A stretch of 64,000 bases of DNA from Tigheibacillus halophilus (GCF_042683165.1 NZ_JBHUIZ010000003.1:1-64000), one strand, 5' to 3'; numbered from the stretch's first letter, positions 16,597 to 25,914 are shown. A program made the numbers and translations. The notes: a model not told the origin generated them from the letters alone.

Positions 16597-16877
16597 TATT
16601 TCACCTTCTCTATGTATTTTCATTACCTTAAGGTATACCCATTACGAAAGAGACTCAATCCTGAAATGGAATCGATTAATCGGTAACAATATATACTGAC
16701 CATATAAATATGAATCATGCAGGAATTCTCAAAAAATATTTTTTATATTTGGCCCTCCAGGCGTACGATGATTTGGTTGCAAGTCAACGCAGTAAAGGAA
16801 ATACATGATGAAATGAATAATTTTATGGAAAAAGAAGAAAAATAATGGTAGTTCGATACATTAAGGAGGTATTATAC

Positions 16878-17138
16878 ATGGGATTCATTTGGTCTATCAT
16901 TATTGGTGGAATTCTTGGTTGGTTAGCCAGCCTGATTGTAGGTAGGGACATACCTGGAGGAGTGATAGGGAATATTATAGCCGGATTCATTGGTGCATGG
17001 CTAGGCTCCGTTTTGTTAGGTAAGTGGGGGCCTGTAATAGGGGGCTTTCATATTATTCCAGCTTTAATCGGAGCCATTGTTTTGATTGTCATCGTAAGCG
17101 CAATCCTGAAAAGTATGCGGGGCAGAAACAGAGATTGA
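16878..17138 (+). CDS. GlsB/YeaQ/YmgE family stress-response membrane protein
   Basis: 86 residues, glycine-rich with three membrane segments (IWSIIIGGILGWLASLIVG, VIGNIIAGFIGAWLGSVLLG, ALIGAIVLIVIVSAIL), the pattern of the transglycosylase-associated family. AAGGAGG lies 8 nt before the ATG. Members are commonly part of the general stress response, but no clear sigma-B promoter is visible here. A 25-residue frame just upstream (16768-16845) has no good ribosome binding site and is left unannotated. Confidence 0.87.
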   Translation: MGFIWSIIIGGILGWLASLIVGRDIPGGVIGNIIAGFIGAWLGSVLLGKWGPVIGGFHIIPALIGAIVLIVIVSAILKSMRGRNRD

Positions 17139-17238
17139 TTTTTTGATACAGCCAACTAATCAACGTGCCTTAAAGGATATTTATAAAATTTAATTGCCAA
17201 TTTACACTATTTGGGCGGAAACATTGGTATAAAAATAA

Positions 17239-17275
17239 TCCCCTGGCTTGGGATGACTCTGAGCCAGGGGAATTC
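17239..17275. terminator. Terminator between GlsB-like gene and tldE
   Basis: Stem TCCCCTGGCT/AGCCAGGGGA (10 bp) with a 13-nt loop and a short AATTCT tail. It lies between two convergent genes. The T tracts are weak on both strands. Confidence 0.6.
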
Positions 17276-17317
17276 TGTTCATTCACGCTTGCTTTGTGAT
17301 TCAATCCATCGAAATAC

Positions 17318-18670
17318 TTAATCAACTGTCACTGCCAGGCTTCCAATCCTCAGGGAGGGGGATCCAATGTATCCGGCTATAGTCATCGGTGTGAATTCAA
17401 GATCAGATGCAACTTCCTTTACGTCCTTTAGCAAATCGAAAAAGTTGCCGGCAACTGTCATTTGATTGGTGGGTCCAGCTATTTTGCCATCCTTAACAAA
17501 AAAACCATCCGCAGCCAGTGAAAAGTCTCCTGATATCGGATTGGCCCCTGAATGCAACCCGGCTAATCCGGTGATGATGACACCTTCATCCATGTCTCCA
17601 TATAACTGTTCGTAGGCAATCTTCGACGGCACGATAAAGAAATTGGAAGGGCTGACCTCCAGCGTACCTTTATAGGTTTGCTTGGTACCATGGCCAGTCG
17701 ACTTTATCCCGTCTTTCTCCGCAGTCTTCTGGTTATGAAAAAAGGTTTGTAGTTTGCCGTTCTTCACAATGGAACATTTTTTTGTCGGAACACCTTCTGC
17801 GTCGAAGGTAGCACTGCATAGACCATCTGACAGAAAAGGATTGTCTTCCAAATCTATTATTTCAGAAGCAATTTGCTCACCCAGCTTTCCTTTAAGCATG
17901 GATTGCTCATACTGCACCGTTTCTGCTGAGAACGAGGAGACAAACGTTGCCAGAAGTGAAGCAGCCGCAGTGTGTTTTAGAATGACTGGATACGTTTTGT
18001 TCGGATAACTTTTCGCTCCCAGATAGCTCAACGCTTTCTCGACAGCTTTTTTGGCGATTCGGTCAGCATCCAGCGAGGTGAAATCCTTGGTTGTCTCATA
18101 ATGATACGCTGATTTCACTTCACCGTTCTCTTTGACAAGCACGGAAACAAACACAGACAAGAAGTTATTGTGTTCATTCAATGCCAGTCCTTTACTGTTA
18201 AATAATGCTTTTTCAGTTGTTTCATTCCGGATGGCTGCATAATCTGCTTGGATGACCCGGGTATCAGCGTCGTAAACCTTTTTTTCTACTTCTTTGATAA
18301 AGGCGATTTTTTCAGCTATCGTTACTTCATCCAAGAGCGGGGAATATAATTCCACTTTTTCATAGGAAGCTGCTCCAGAAAATAAAGTTTCAGGCTCAGT
18401 TTCGCTGAGAGATGCATTTTCCTTGGCATTTTCCAGCAGGAATTCAATGGAATCAGCGGTGATTTTTTCCGTGTAAGCATATCCTGTCCTGCCATCATAC
18501 ATCCCTCGAATGGATACACCCTGAACGGAAGAAGACTGATAGCCATCTACTTCACCTTTAAAAACCTCACAGGAAAAGTTATCCTGTTTTTCATACGAAA
18601 GTTCCAGATTGGAAAATCCCATTTTTTCACCTTCCGTAAATAAAGCATTGCGAAATTGTGTTAACTCCAT
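17318..18670 (-). CDS. tldE: TldE/PmbA family metallopeptidase-like subunit
   Basis: 450 residues. The N-terminal fold (YEKQDNFSCEVFKGEVDGYQ, GVSIRGMYDGRTGYAYT) and the C-terminal part are shared with TldD, but the HExxxH zinc motif is absent, as expected of the TldE/PmbA subunit. In known TldD/TldE pairs the two form a heterodimeric protease that degrades unfolded or modified peptides. It starts 2 nt after the tldD stop codon, so the genes are one operon. Confidence 0.9.
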   Translation of the reverse strand: MELTQFRNALFTEGEKMGFSNLELSYEKQDNFSCEVFKGEVDGYQSSSVQGVSIRGMYDGRTGYAYTEKITADSIEFLLENAKENASLSETEPETLFSGAASYEKVELYSPLLDEVTIAEKIAFIKEVEKKVYDADTRVIQADYAAIRNETTEKALFNSKGLALNEHNNFLSVFVSVLVKENGEVKSAYHYETTKDFTSLDADRIAKKAVEKALSYLGAKSYPNKTYPVILKHTAAASLLATFVSSFSAETVQYEQSMLKGKLGEQIASEIIDLEDNPFLSDGLCSATFDAEGVPTKKCSIVKNGKLQTFFHNQKTAEKDGIKSTGHGTKQTYKGTLEVSPSNFFIVPSKIAYEQLYGDMDEGVIITGLAGLHSGANPISGDFSLAADGFFVKDGKIAGPTNQMTVAGNFFDLLKDVKEVASDLEFTPMTIAGYIGSPSLRIGSLAVTVD

Positions 18671-18672
18671 TA

Positions 18673-20064
18673 TTATGCCTCCCTTCCGCCGACAGTTATT
18701 TCACTGACCCGTACCATTGGCTGACCGACGTTAACCGGCAAACTCCCGCTGGAGGCGCCGCACATTCCAGCACCATGACCGAGATTATTGCCAACCATAT
18801 CGATATTTTGAATGGTTTTGGCACCATTTCCAATCAAGGTCGCTCCTCTAAGTGGTTTATCCAATTTACCGTTTTTGACTAAAAACGCCTCATTGATGGC
18901 AAAGTTATAATCTCCTGTTCCAGGATTCACTGAGCCGCCGCCCATGTATTTCGCATAAATACCATGTTCTGTGTTAGAAATGATCTCTTCAGGAGTTGAC
19001 TTTCCTGGCGCAATGTACGTGTTGGTCATGCGCGAGGTCGGTGCAAATTGATAGGACTCGCGTCTGCTGGATCCAGTGGTGGCCATGCCCATGCGTTTTC
19101 CATTCAGTTTGTCGATCAAATATCCTTTCAGGATGCCATTCTCAATTAGAACATTTTTGCGGGAAAGTTCTCCTTCATCATCGATGTTCATGGACCCCCA
19201 TTCATTCTTTAGTGTGCCATCATCAATATATGTGACAAGGTCTGAAGCGACTTTTTCACCGAGTTTATTAGCAAATACAGAGCTATCCTTAGCGACAGCT
19301 GTTGCTTCCAGTCCATGTCCGCAAGCTTCATGGAAAATGACGCCGCCAAATTCATTGTCAATGATAACCGGAAATTTTCCACTGGGCGCCGGATCAGCGT
19401 GCAGCATATTGAGAGCCATACGGGAGGCTTCCTTTGCATAAAATTCCAGATCGAGATTTTCCAGAAATTCAAAGCCTTGATGCGCGCCAGGGCCATAGTG
19501 TCCCGTTTGCATATCTGATCCATCCGAGGCAACGGATACAATCGCTAATCTCGTTCTTACCCGTTTGTCTTCTGCTAAAGTCCCTTCCGAATTGGCAATC
19601 AGCACATGCTGTTCCTCATCCATCAGGCGAACCATCACCTGGGAAATGGCTGGATCATAATTTTTGGCGATTTCATTTGCTTTTTTCAACAGAGCGAGCT
19701 TGCGTATTTTTTCCACTTGATTTGGCATTTGTTCAATCGGATTAACAGTTTGAATCGTTTTTCGCATTAGCGGCAAGATGGCCGTTACGCTATTCTTTTG
19801 TTGCTGAATAGCCAGCGCGGCTTTTTTTGCCGCTTTGAGCAATCCTTCCTTGGTAAAATCATTCGTATAGGCATACACACTTTTCAGGCCGTGGAAAACA
19901 CGGATGCCAACCCCGAAGTCGCGGCCTGACAGGTTTTTTTCCAGGCGTCCGCTTTGCAAAGTCATGTGGTTAGAAAGTCGGTCTTCCACGAATACTTCTG
20001 AAAAGTCGCCGCCTGTTTCTAATGCAGCATGCAATACATCTTCAATGAGTGATTGATTTAGCAT
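18673..20064 (-). CDS. tldD: TldD family metalloprotease
   Basis: 463 residues with the zinc-binding motif HEACGH at about 245-250 (GGVIFHEACGHGLEATA) and the family segments SRRESYQFAPTSRMTNTYI and YMGGGSVNPGTGDYNF. It is the catalytic partner of the adjacent TldE. ATG at 20064 follows AGGGGG. The product is cytoplasmic by the lack of a signal. Confidence 0.93.
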   Translation of the reverse strand: MLNQSLIEDVLHAALETGGDFSEVFVEDRLSNHMTLQSGRLEKNLSGRDFGVGIRVFHGLKSVYAYTNDFTKEGLLKAAKKAALAIQQQKNSVTAILPLMRKTIQTVNPIEQMPNQVEKIRKLALLKKANEIAKNYDPAISQVMVRLMDEEQHVLIANSEGTLAEDKRVRTRLAIVSVASDGSDMQTGHYGPGAHQGFEFLENLDLEFYAKEASRMALNMLHADPAPSGKFPVIIDNEFGGVIFHEACGHGLEATAVAKDSSVFANKLGEKVASDLVTYIDDGTLKNEWGSMNIDDEGELSRKNVLIENGILKGYLIDKLNGKRMGMATTGSSRRESYQFAPTSRMTNTYIAPGKSTPEEIISNTEHGIYAKYMGGGSVNPGTGDYNFAINEAFLVKNGKLDKPLRGATLIGNGAKTIQNIDMVGNNLGHGAGMCGASSGSLPVNVGQPMVRVSEITVGGREA

Positions 20065-20269
20065 ATCGTTCCCCCTACTGATAATATGTAACTCTTTTAC
20101 TGCAACTTCATTATACTCTTATTTTTCTAAAAATAAATCGGCATTTAAAAGGAGCTGTTCTCAGTCTAAAGTCTTAGAAGGTGCATTGTCCCAGATATGG
20201 CTGGTCATACTCATCCTTGCATTGACGAATCAGATTAACTACAATGTTTATAAATGATGCAAGCGCTGG

Positions 20270-20297
20270 TGTACACAGCCGGAATCTGTGGTATAGT
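20270..20297 (+). promoter_or_regulatory. Candidate promoter of the antitoxin RNA
   Basis: TGTACA (20270-20275, 4 of 6 to the -35 consensus), 16-bp spacer, TATAGT (20292-20297). It points into the region antisense to the 3' part of the toxin message. A start near 20304 is expected. Confidence 0.5.
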
Positions 20298-20303
20298 ATA
20301 GAT

Positions 20304-20448
20304 AGAAGCATCATAAAATAGAAAAACCGCTCCATGCTGTAACATGGAACGGCTCCAATAGACCAACCCCAAACAAGAGGGGTTCGGCACCAAGAGATAT
20401 AATCCCTCAGGTAACCTAAGCCAAGTTAGCATGAGGGGTTATTTTTTG
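20304..20448 (+). ncRNA. Putative antisense antitoxin RNA (type I)
   Basis: Inferred RNA of about 145 nt starting after the candidate promoter and ending at a plus-strand terminator: stem AATCCCTC (20401-20408) / GAGGGGTT (20433-20440) followed by ATTTTTTG. It would overlap the last codons and 3' untranslated region of the holin-like toxin mRNA made from the other strand, including its terminator. This is the layout of txpA/ratA and bsrG/SR4 in B. subtilis. No transcript evidence; the boundaries are inferred from sequence signals. Confidence 0.5.
20322..20356 (-). terminator. Terminator of the toxin mRNA
   Basis: On the minus strand: GGAGCCGTTCCATGTT/GCATGGAGCGG imperfect hairpin followed by TTTTTC. 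It gives the toxin message an approximately 80-nt 3' untranslated region. Confidence 0.75.
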
Positions 20449-20597
20449 TCGTTGATTGCCGACATAATGATTGCAATCAGCGTACCGAAAGAAATCATGA
20501 TTGTCAGCGCACTTTCAACGTCCATAGGCAACACCTCCTTCGTGGGACGTATCCCTGGCGAAGGTACAGATTAACTAAAAGGTGAGCCGAACCCCTC
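20377..20597. repeat. Inverted repeat flanking the toxin ORF
   Basis: GAGGGGTTCGGC (20377-20388) and its perfect complement GCCGAACCCCTC (20586-20597) flank the toxin gene, and an adjacent ACC/GGT extends the pairing with one bulge. In the minus-strand transcript these would pair the 5' leader with the 3' untranslated region, a feature of translationally inert toxin mRNAs. The 3' copy can also form a local hairpin, AACCCC/GGGGTT (20365-20384). Confidence 0.7.
20439..20525 (-). CDS. Putative holin-like toxin of a type I toxin-antitoxin system
   Basis: 28 residues, MDVESALTIMISFGTLIAII and then MSAINDKK: one membrane helix with a short acidic N-terminus and charged C-terminus, the pattern of the Firmicute holin-like (Hol_Tox/BsrG-like) toxin peptides. 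An extremely strong AAGGAGGTG lies 6 nt before the ATG. The surroundings carry a long leader, a 3' terminator, an antisense promoter and terminator, and an inverted repeat that would join the mRNA ends. The toxic effect, presumably membrane insertion, is inferred from family. Confidence 0.72.
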   Translation of the reverse strand: MDVESALTIMISFGTLIAIIMSAINDKK

Positions 20598-20820
20598 ATG
20601 TGAAGCTTGTCTATTGTGACTCCAGTTTAACATAATTAACTGCTTATTTTACATTTTAACTGTCAATCCATATTTATTTGAAAGGTAGCCGCTGCATCAG
20701 AAACAGGAATGGCAATATCACATAGGGGTGTTTTTTTGTTCCTCATTACTTAGGGATATGAAAAATAAAATGTACTCTAAATGGGTAATCTATTTTTAAC
20801 TGGGTAAGAAGGTGAGGGAA

Positions 20821-21882
20821 ATGATGGATAAATTATTTACTGTTCTTGTTTTGATCGGTGTGCCAATTTCTATCATTGGATCCATCTTTCATTGGCCCGC
20901 TGTCATCATGTTCATTGTATACTGTTTGACAATTGTTGCTTTGGCCAGCTTTATCGGTAAAGCGACTGAAAGTTTGGCAATCGTAATGGGACCGAGAATT
21001 GGCGGGTTGCTTAATGCAACTTTTGGCAACGCTGTGGAACTTATCATTTCTATTTTTGCACTTAAAGCAGGACTAGTCAGTATTGTGCTCGCATCGTTGA
21101 CTGGCTCGGTGCTTGGGAATTTGCTTCTTGTAGCAGGACTTTCTTTTTTTGTCGGCGGATTGAAATTCAAACGCCAATCATTTGATATCAATGAAGCACG
21201 GCATAATGCAGGACTCCTGATTTTTGCAGTGATTGTGGCCTTCGTCATACCCGAAGTGTTTACCCGTACCATGAACGATCGGGAAACGATGATTCTTAGT
21301 ATAGGTATTTCGATTACTTTGATCGTATTGTATTTGGCGGCACTTCTATTCAAATTTGTTACACATCGGGGAGTTTATCAGAGCGAGCATCATGCGGATC
21401 TAACCAAACAAGATGAAGAACCAGAGTGGGGAAAGGGAAAAGCATTACTTGTACTGACAGCAGCTACAGTTGCTGTTGCTTATGTCTCTGAACACTTGGT
21501 CGATACCTTTGATGTAGTTGGAAAAACATTTGGCTGGTCTGAGTTATTTATCGGGATTATCATTGTTGCAATCGTAGGAAACGCGGCTGAACATGCTTCA
21601 GCGGTTATCATGGCATATAAAAATAAAATGGATGTAGCAGTGGAAATTGCAGTAGGCTCGACGCTTCAAGTAGCAATGTTCGTGCTGCCGCTCCTTGTTT
21701 TGTTATCCCTGTTGTTCACAGCATCAATGCCGCTTATTTTTACTTGGCCTGAATTGATAAGTATGGTTACAGCAGTACTATTGATGATTATGCTTACGAA
21801 TGATGGAGATTCCAATTGGTTTGATGGGTTAGTCCTATTGGCAGCTTACGTCATTATGGGGCTTGGCTTTTATTTTGTTTAG
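20821..21882 (+). CDS. chaA: Ca2+/H+ antiporter, CAX family
   Basis: 353 residues with 11 or so membrane helices and the two CAX signature repeats, GGLLNATFGNAVELIISIFAL and IVGNAAEHASAVIMAYKNKM, each with the ion-coordinating Glu. These form the cation site of calcium/proton exchangers. An acidic loop (KQDEEPEWGKGK) divides the halves. AAGGTGAGG precedes ATGATG; I take 20821. A terminator follows, so it is monocistronic. It resembles YfkE/ChaA of B. subtilis. Confidence 0.92.
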   Translation: MMDKLFTVLVLIGVPISIIGSIFHWPAVIMFIVYCLTIVALASFIGKATESLAIVMGPRIGGLLNATFGNAVELIISIFALKAGLVSIVLASLTGSVLGNLLLVAGLSFFVGGLKFKRQSFDINEARHNAGLLIFAVIVAFVIPEVFTRTMNDRETMILSIGISITLIVLYLAALLFKFVTHRGVYQSEHHADLTKQDEEPEWGKGKALLVLTAATVAVAYVSEHLVDTFDVVGKTFGWSELFIGIIIVAIVGNAAEHASAVIMAYKNKMDVAVEIAVGSTLQVAMFVLPLLVLLSLLFTASMPLIFTWPELISMVTAVLLMIMLTNDGDSNWFDGLVLLAAYVIMGLGFYFV

Positions 21883-21887
21883 GTGCT

Positions 21888-21925
21888 GTCACTTCCCGAT
21901 TTTCTATATGGGAAGTGACTTTTTT
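21888..21925 (+). terminator. Terminator of chaA
   Basis: Perfect 10-bp stem GTCACTTCCC/GGGAAGTGAC with a T6 tail, just after the stop codon. Confidence 0.92.
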
Positions 21926-22027
21926 ACGGTGTATGTTAACTGACTTTTATCCCATCATGGTACGAAACATCCCATTTGCCACATTCTCTTTACAAGTGCT
22001 ATCCTTTCATAAAGGGAGACGATTTGA

Positions 22028-22327
22028 TTGGTAAGGAAAATTTTCTTGAATGATAAGGTCATCTATGTGGAGCAATATAAAGAAGAAGAGGTCCAAGGTT
22101 TTAAAAAAATCGCTGTGTCATTTAAAGTAACCAGTGAAGCATACCACGATATCGCGACCTTGTTGTACGAAGAGGTTTTTGATGTGGCGGTTCCGGAAAA
22201 AAAGCTGGCATTCCAGGGGAAAATTCAGACCTACTCTACTTCGATAACAAATCTTTATAATCCTGGAAATATCGGAGATTATCATGTGACATTGTTGGAA
22301 ATGCCATTGAAGGAAAAGGTGAATTGA
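22028..22327 (+). CDS. DUF3219 family protein (YkvR-like)
   Basis: 99 residues, soluble, start TTG (22028) with GGGAG about 9 nt upstream. The IFLNDKVIYVEQYKEE and KKIAVSFKVTSEAYHDIATLLYE segments match DUF3219, a small Bacillaceae family of unknown function. One base separates its stop from the next gene's GTG, so the two are translationally coupled. Confidence 0.8.
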   Translation: MVRKIFLNDKVIYVEQYKEEEVQGFKKIAVSFKVTSEAYHDIATLLYEEVFDVAVPEKKLAFQGKIQTYSTSITNLYNPGNIGDYHVTLLEMPLKEKVN

Positions 22328-22328
22328 A

Positions 22329-23315
22329 GTGAGACTAAGCATATTGGATCAATCTCCAATCTCAGCTGGTCAAACTGCATATGAAGCGCTGAATCAGTCG
22401 CTTAAATTGGCTCAAGCTGCGGAACAGTTTGGTTATACGCGTTACTGGCTGACGGAACACCATGATTTACCAGGAATCGCTTGCTCTGCACCGGAAGTGA
22501 TGATTAGTTATATTGGTGCCCATACACAACGAATCCGTATCGGAAGCGGAGCGGTGTTGCTGCCGCATTATAAACCTTATAAAGTGGCGGAAATATTTAA
22601 TATGTTAGCGACATTGTTTCCAGATCGGATAGATATCGGTATCGGCCGGGCGCCTGGCGGATCAGCCGAAGCAACGAATGCATTATCCGATAATTTCTTG
22701 CAAAGCGTGTATGATTACCCCCAGTTGGTAGATGAACTGGTTCACTTTTTAAACAATGCACATGCCACTTTAAAGGCAGCTCCTATTCCAGATGTCTCAC
22801 CCATTCCATGGATGCTTGGTACGAGTAAAAAGAGTGCGGTGCTGGCAGCAGAAAAAGGAATGTCCTATGCATTTGGCCAGTTTATGAGTAATGTAGATGG
22901 GGCTCCTATTTTGGAAGCTTATCGGAGTGCCTTTCGGTCAAATGTTAAAGGAGAAAAAAACCAAGTATTGCTTACTGTTTCGGCGTTTTGTGCGGATACA
23001 GCAGAAAGAGCGGAAGAGATCGCTTTGAGTTCACTCATTTGGCATTTGCAAACAGAGAAGGGTGGAGGCCAGTACATACCATCCATTGAACAAGCGAAAG
23101 ATTTTCAATTGGATAAACAGGATAAGGAAAAGCTGCAAAAAATGAAACAGAATATGGTCATTGGGGACCCAATGCATTTAAAAAAAGCACTTCTTGACAT
23201 GCAAAAACAATATCAAGCAGATGAAATCATGATTTTAACGACTGCCCATTCTTTGGAAGACCGCATACATTCTTATCAATTGATTGCTGATGCAATAGGT
23301 GTAAAACAAACTTGA
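22329..23315 (+). CDS. LLM class flavin-dependent oxidoreductase
   Basis: 328 residues with a bacterial-luciferase-like TIM barrel: LSILDQSPI at the N-terminus, YWLTEHHDLPGIACSAPEV, IRIGSGAVLLPHY, DRIDIGIGRAPGG and ILTTAHSLEDR. This is the MsnO8/YceB branch, FMN-dependent monooxygenase-like proteins of unassigned substrate. GTG start after AAAGGTG. It is the second gene of the DUF3219 pair. Confidence 0.88.
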   Translation: MRLSILDQSPISAGQTAYEALNQSLKLAQAAEQFGYTRYWLTEHHDLPGIACSAPEVMISYIGAHTQRIRIGSGAVLLPHYKPYKVAEIFNMLATLFPDRIDIGIGRAPGGSAEATNALSDNFLQSVYDYPQLVDELVHFLNNAHATLKAAPIPDVSPIPWMLGTSKKSAVLAAEKGMSYAFGQFMSNVDGAPILEAYRSAFRSNVKGEKNQVLLTVSAFCADTAERAEEIALSSLIWHLQTEKGGGQYIPSIEQAKDFQLDKQDKEKLQKMKQNMVIGDPMHLKKALLDMQKQYQADEIMILTTAHSLEDRIHSYQLIADAIGVKQT

Positions 23316-23369
23316 GACTTTACCTAATATAGGATGGCAGGAAATAGCAGGAAGAAATGCAGCGACTCC

Positions 23370-23525
23370 CTAACAATTGGGCGCATGTATCAACCAAAGG
23401 GAGGTTAAAGTGTCTTCGGGCATAGAAGCGCAATGGTTATCATTAAAAAAAGCCACTCTAAATTCCTCTTTTTGGTATGTAATCCACAATCTCATTGATC
23501 CTTCCCAAGTCCAGTCAGTTTTCAA
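23370..23525 (-). CDS. Candidate small protein (51 aa), unknown
   Basis: TTG start with AAAAGGAG 7 nt upstream. The sequence is Trp/Tyr/Phe-rich and compositionally protein-like, starting KTDWTWEGSMRLWITYQ and ending LWLIHAPNC. There is no membrane segment and no family I recognise. It lies alone in a 480-bp gap on the strand opposite its neighbours, with no clear promoter or terminator. It could be a chance frame, but the ribosome binding site and composition favour a real small gene. Confidence 0.35.
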   Translation of the reverse strand: MKTDWTWEGSMRLWITYQKEEFRVAFFNDNHCASMPEDTLTSLWLIHAPNC

Positions 23526-23666
23526 TCGATATCTCCTTTTCTTTACATATAATATGGTTTTCATTCTTTCTGGCGATATTGTGCAGTCATACAAGAGCCA
23601 AATAACTAACCTTGCTGGGAGTGGGTTCAGCTAACAGCATTTTATTTTGTTTCAGGTTAAGAAAAC

Positions 23667-23701
23667 ACCAGGCATTTCTCAATTGATGCCTGGTATTTTT
23701 C
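23667..23701 (+). terminator. Terminator downstream of the LLM oxidoreductase region
   Basis: Stem ACCAGGCAT/ATGCCTGGT with a 10-nt loop and ATTTTTC tail. The preceding 350 bp hold only the candidate small minus-strand ORF. Confidence 0.85.
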
Positions 23702-23795
23702 GTATATGTGTACATTATAAGGATAAGTGGTATAAGAAATCTGACTGTCTCAAAAAGGAAAATATAAGAAATATCTTGTTTCGCGGAGGATATAT

Positions 23796-25865
23796 ATGAA
23801 TTCAAAGTCTCACGGCACCGAGCAAAACAAAGTAGACCAACAAGAAAATATGGAAGAAGACAGACGATATTATTCATATTCGCCTCCTGTACCTAAACCA
23901 CCAGAGTCGGAGCATCGTTCATTTTGGGCAATTTTCCAGCTCCGTTCCGCTGGCTATCCATGGAAAAAGGCGACTTTAGCTGCATTAAGCATGGGAATTC
24001 CATTGATGGTCGGAGCCGCAGCAGGAAATCTATCGCTTGGACTGCTTGCGGCGATGGGGGGACTGACAGCAGCATATACCAATAATGAACCATATGCACA
24101 GCGTGCGGTCCGTTTATTTCTAATATTAATTGGGTTATCCGTATCCATGGGACTTGGTATTTTGTCTGGGAGCAGTCTTTGGTTGACGACTTTTACCATT
24201 GCTGGGGTCAGTACATTGGCATTTTTTCTTTGTGAAACGTGGCGGGTACCGAAACCATCTGGTTTTTTGTTCACGCTCGTTTGTGCGGTGGGGACTGGAC
24301 TGCCAATACCAGTATCCAGTGCTCTGAGCAGTTCAGGGTTGGTAGCCTTGGGAGGGTGCTGGGCATGGGTTTTATCGATGTCAGGTTGTATCGTAAAACC
24401 ACGAGGACCGGAAAATACCGCTGTAGAGAATGCCTATAAGGAAGTTGCGGGATTTTTGTCTGCGATCGGTTCTTTTGAAGCAGATTATAAGGAACGCAAT
24501 GCAACCGTGGCTTTAAGAACAGCGCAAGAGGTTGTGCAGGCGGCTGAAATACGGCGCCTGCCGCGCACTGGAAAAACAGCCCGGCTGCAACAATTGACAT
24601 ACCGTGCGAATGCACTATTTTTAGCAGGTGTGGAATTGTCCGCCGAAGAAAGTGGAAAGTTGGTCGATGAGCTGGCCAGTACAGTCCGTTATCTGGCTGA
24701 TGCCATTTCTGACCCCAAAAAAGCACAATCTATCCATGTACCCCGTCCTGCTAAAGAGACGGCTGCCAGGAAACGGGTTTTTCGAGAACTTTCCACTGCA
24801 GTTTGTGTTGCAGCAGCTGATAAATATGAATCAGAACAGAGAATCCAGTTAAGAAAACAGACGTTTCTTGACACGTTTATGGGGGCGTTTAACCGGGATT
24901 CTCTCGTTCTTCCGACAACCTTCAGAATAGGAATTTCACTTGTGGCTGCAACATTGATTGCGGCCGCTTTTGGGACCGAACGGCCTTACTGGGTACCTTT
25001 AACTTGTGCAGCTGTATTGAATGGGACGACCCCAGTAACGATTTTTCATAGGTCCATTCAGCGGGCCGCTGGAACAGCAGTTGGAATATTTATCGGAGCG
25101 GGACTTGTTGCTCTACAGTCGTCCCCTTTTATTATTGCTTTTGCTATCATGGCACTACAATTTTGTATTCAATTCACCATTACACGTAATTATGGATTTG
25201 GGGTGACCTTTATCACACCGCTTGCTTTGCTCATGGCGGAAAGTGGCAGGAGCGGTGTCACCGCTGATAGTCTAATCTCTACACGTCTGTTGGATACGAT
25301 AACAGGTTGTATCATTGGTGTAATTGGGGGACTTTTGTTATGGCGGCATGCCTCCTCCACTAGATTGCCGGCAGTTCTTGGGCAGTTGATTGAAAAAGAA
25401 GGAAAGCTGCTGCTTGTCATGCTCACGTCTCCCGAGGGTTTCAAGGAAGAAATAGACAAAGAGAAATTTGAAAAAATGCGGCGCAACGTCGAAACTGCAC
25501 TGGTCAATGTGAGGTCTGTTTATGATAATGCTACTGGGGAATTAAAACAACAGCGTAAAGCACTTGAAACATACTGGCCAGCAGTTGTTGCAGCGCAAAG
25601 GATAGGCTATCTCGTGATCGCTGGGTCTAAGCACCCAGCAATAGAAGACCACCTTGAGGCTGATCAGCTGAGACAATTGGAAACTGCTTTGAAAGAATTT
25701 GCAGAAGCAGCAAAATCTGCCCGGCCACCAAGCCAAATCGAGTTTCCTTCTATTCATATATATCCTTCCCTTAACCAAGAAATGCAGGCACTTCAAGAAG
25801 GACTTCAAGCTGGCGGGTCAGCAAATTTGAAGATAGGAGCGAGATGGGCCCATAACATGCACTGA
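23796..25865 (+). CDS. FUSC family membrane protein
   Basis: 689 residues: a Pro-rich cytoplasmic start (YSYSPPVPKPPESEHR), a first block of six hydrophobic segments (about 50-190), a soluble helical middle, a second block of membrane helices (about 375-520) containing ERPYWVPLTCAAVLNG, IQRAAGTAVGIFIGAGLV and TRLLDTITGCIIGVIGG, then a helical tail. This duplicated layout and the YWVPLT motif are typical of FUSC/aromatic acid exporter-type proteins. Substrate unknown. CGGAGG precedes the ATG. Monocistronic. Confidence 0.87.
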   Translation: MNSKSHGTEQNKVDQQENMEEDRRYYSYSPPVPKPPESEHRSFWAIFQLRSAGYPWKKATLAALSMGIPLMVGAAAGNLSLGLLAAMGGLTAAYTNNEPYAQRAVRLFLILIGLSVSMGLGILSGSSLWLTTFTIAGVSTLAFFLCETWRVPKPSGFLFTLVCAVGTGLPIPVSSALSSSGLVALGGCWAWVLSMSGCIVKPRGPENTAVENAYKEVAGFLSAIGSFEADYKERNATVALRTAQEVVQAAEIRRLPRTGKTARLQQLTYRANALFLAGVELSAEESGKLVDELASTVRYLADAISDPKKAQSIHVPRPAKETAARKRVFRELSTAVCVAAADKYESEQRIQLRKQTFLDTFMGAFNRDSLVLPTTFRIGISLVAATLIAAAFGTERPYWVPLTCAAVLNGTTPVTIFHRSIQRAAGTAVGIFIGAGLVALQSSPFIIAFAIMALQFCIQFTITRNYGFGVTFITPLALLMAESGRSGVTADSLISTRLLDTITGCIIGVIGGLLLWRHASSTRLPAVLGQLIEKEGKLLLVMLTSPEGFKEEIDKEKFEKMRRNVETALVNVRSVYDNATGELKQQRKALETYWPAVVAAQRIGYLVIAGSKHPAIEDHLEADQLRQLETALKEFAEAAKSARPPSQIEFPSIHIYPSLNQEMQALQEGLQAGGSANLKIGARWAHNMH

Positions 25866-25914
25866 ACAGGTAGAAATAGGTCTACGAAAGGTGGAAGTAA
25901 GTTATTCATTAGAT

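Noticed and set aside
16768..16845. 25-residue frame upstream of the GlsB-like gene
   Set aside because: No ribosome binding site and no sign of conservation from sequence alone; it may be a remnant or chance.
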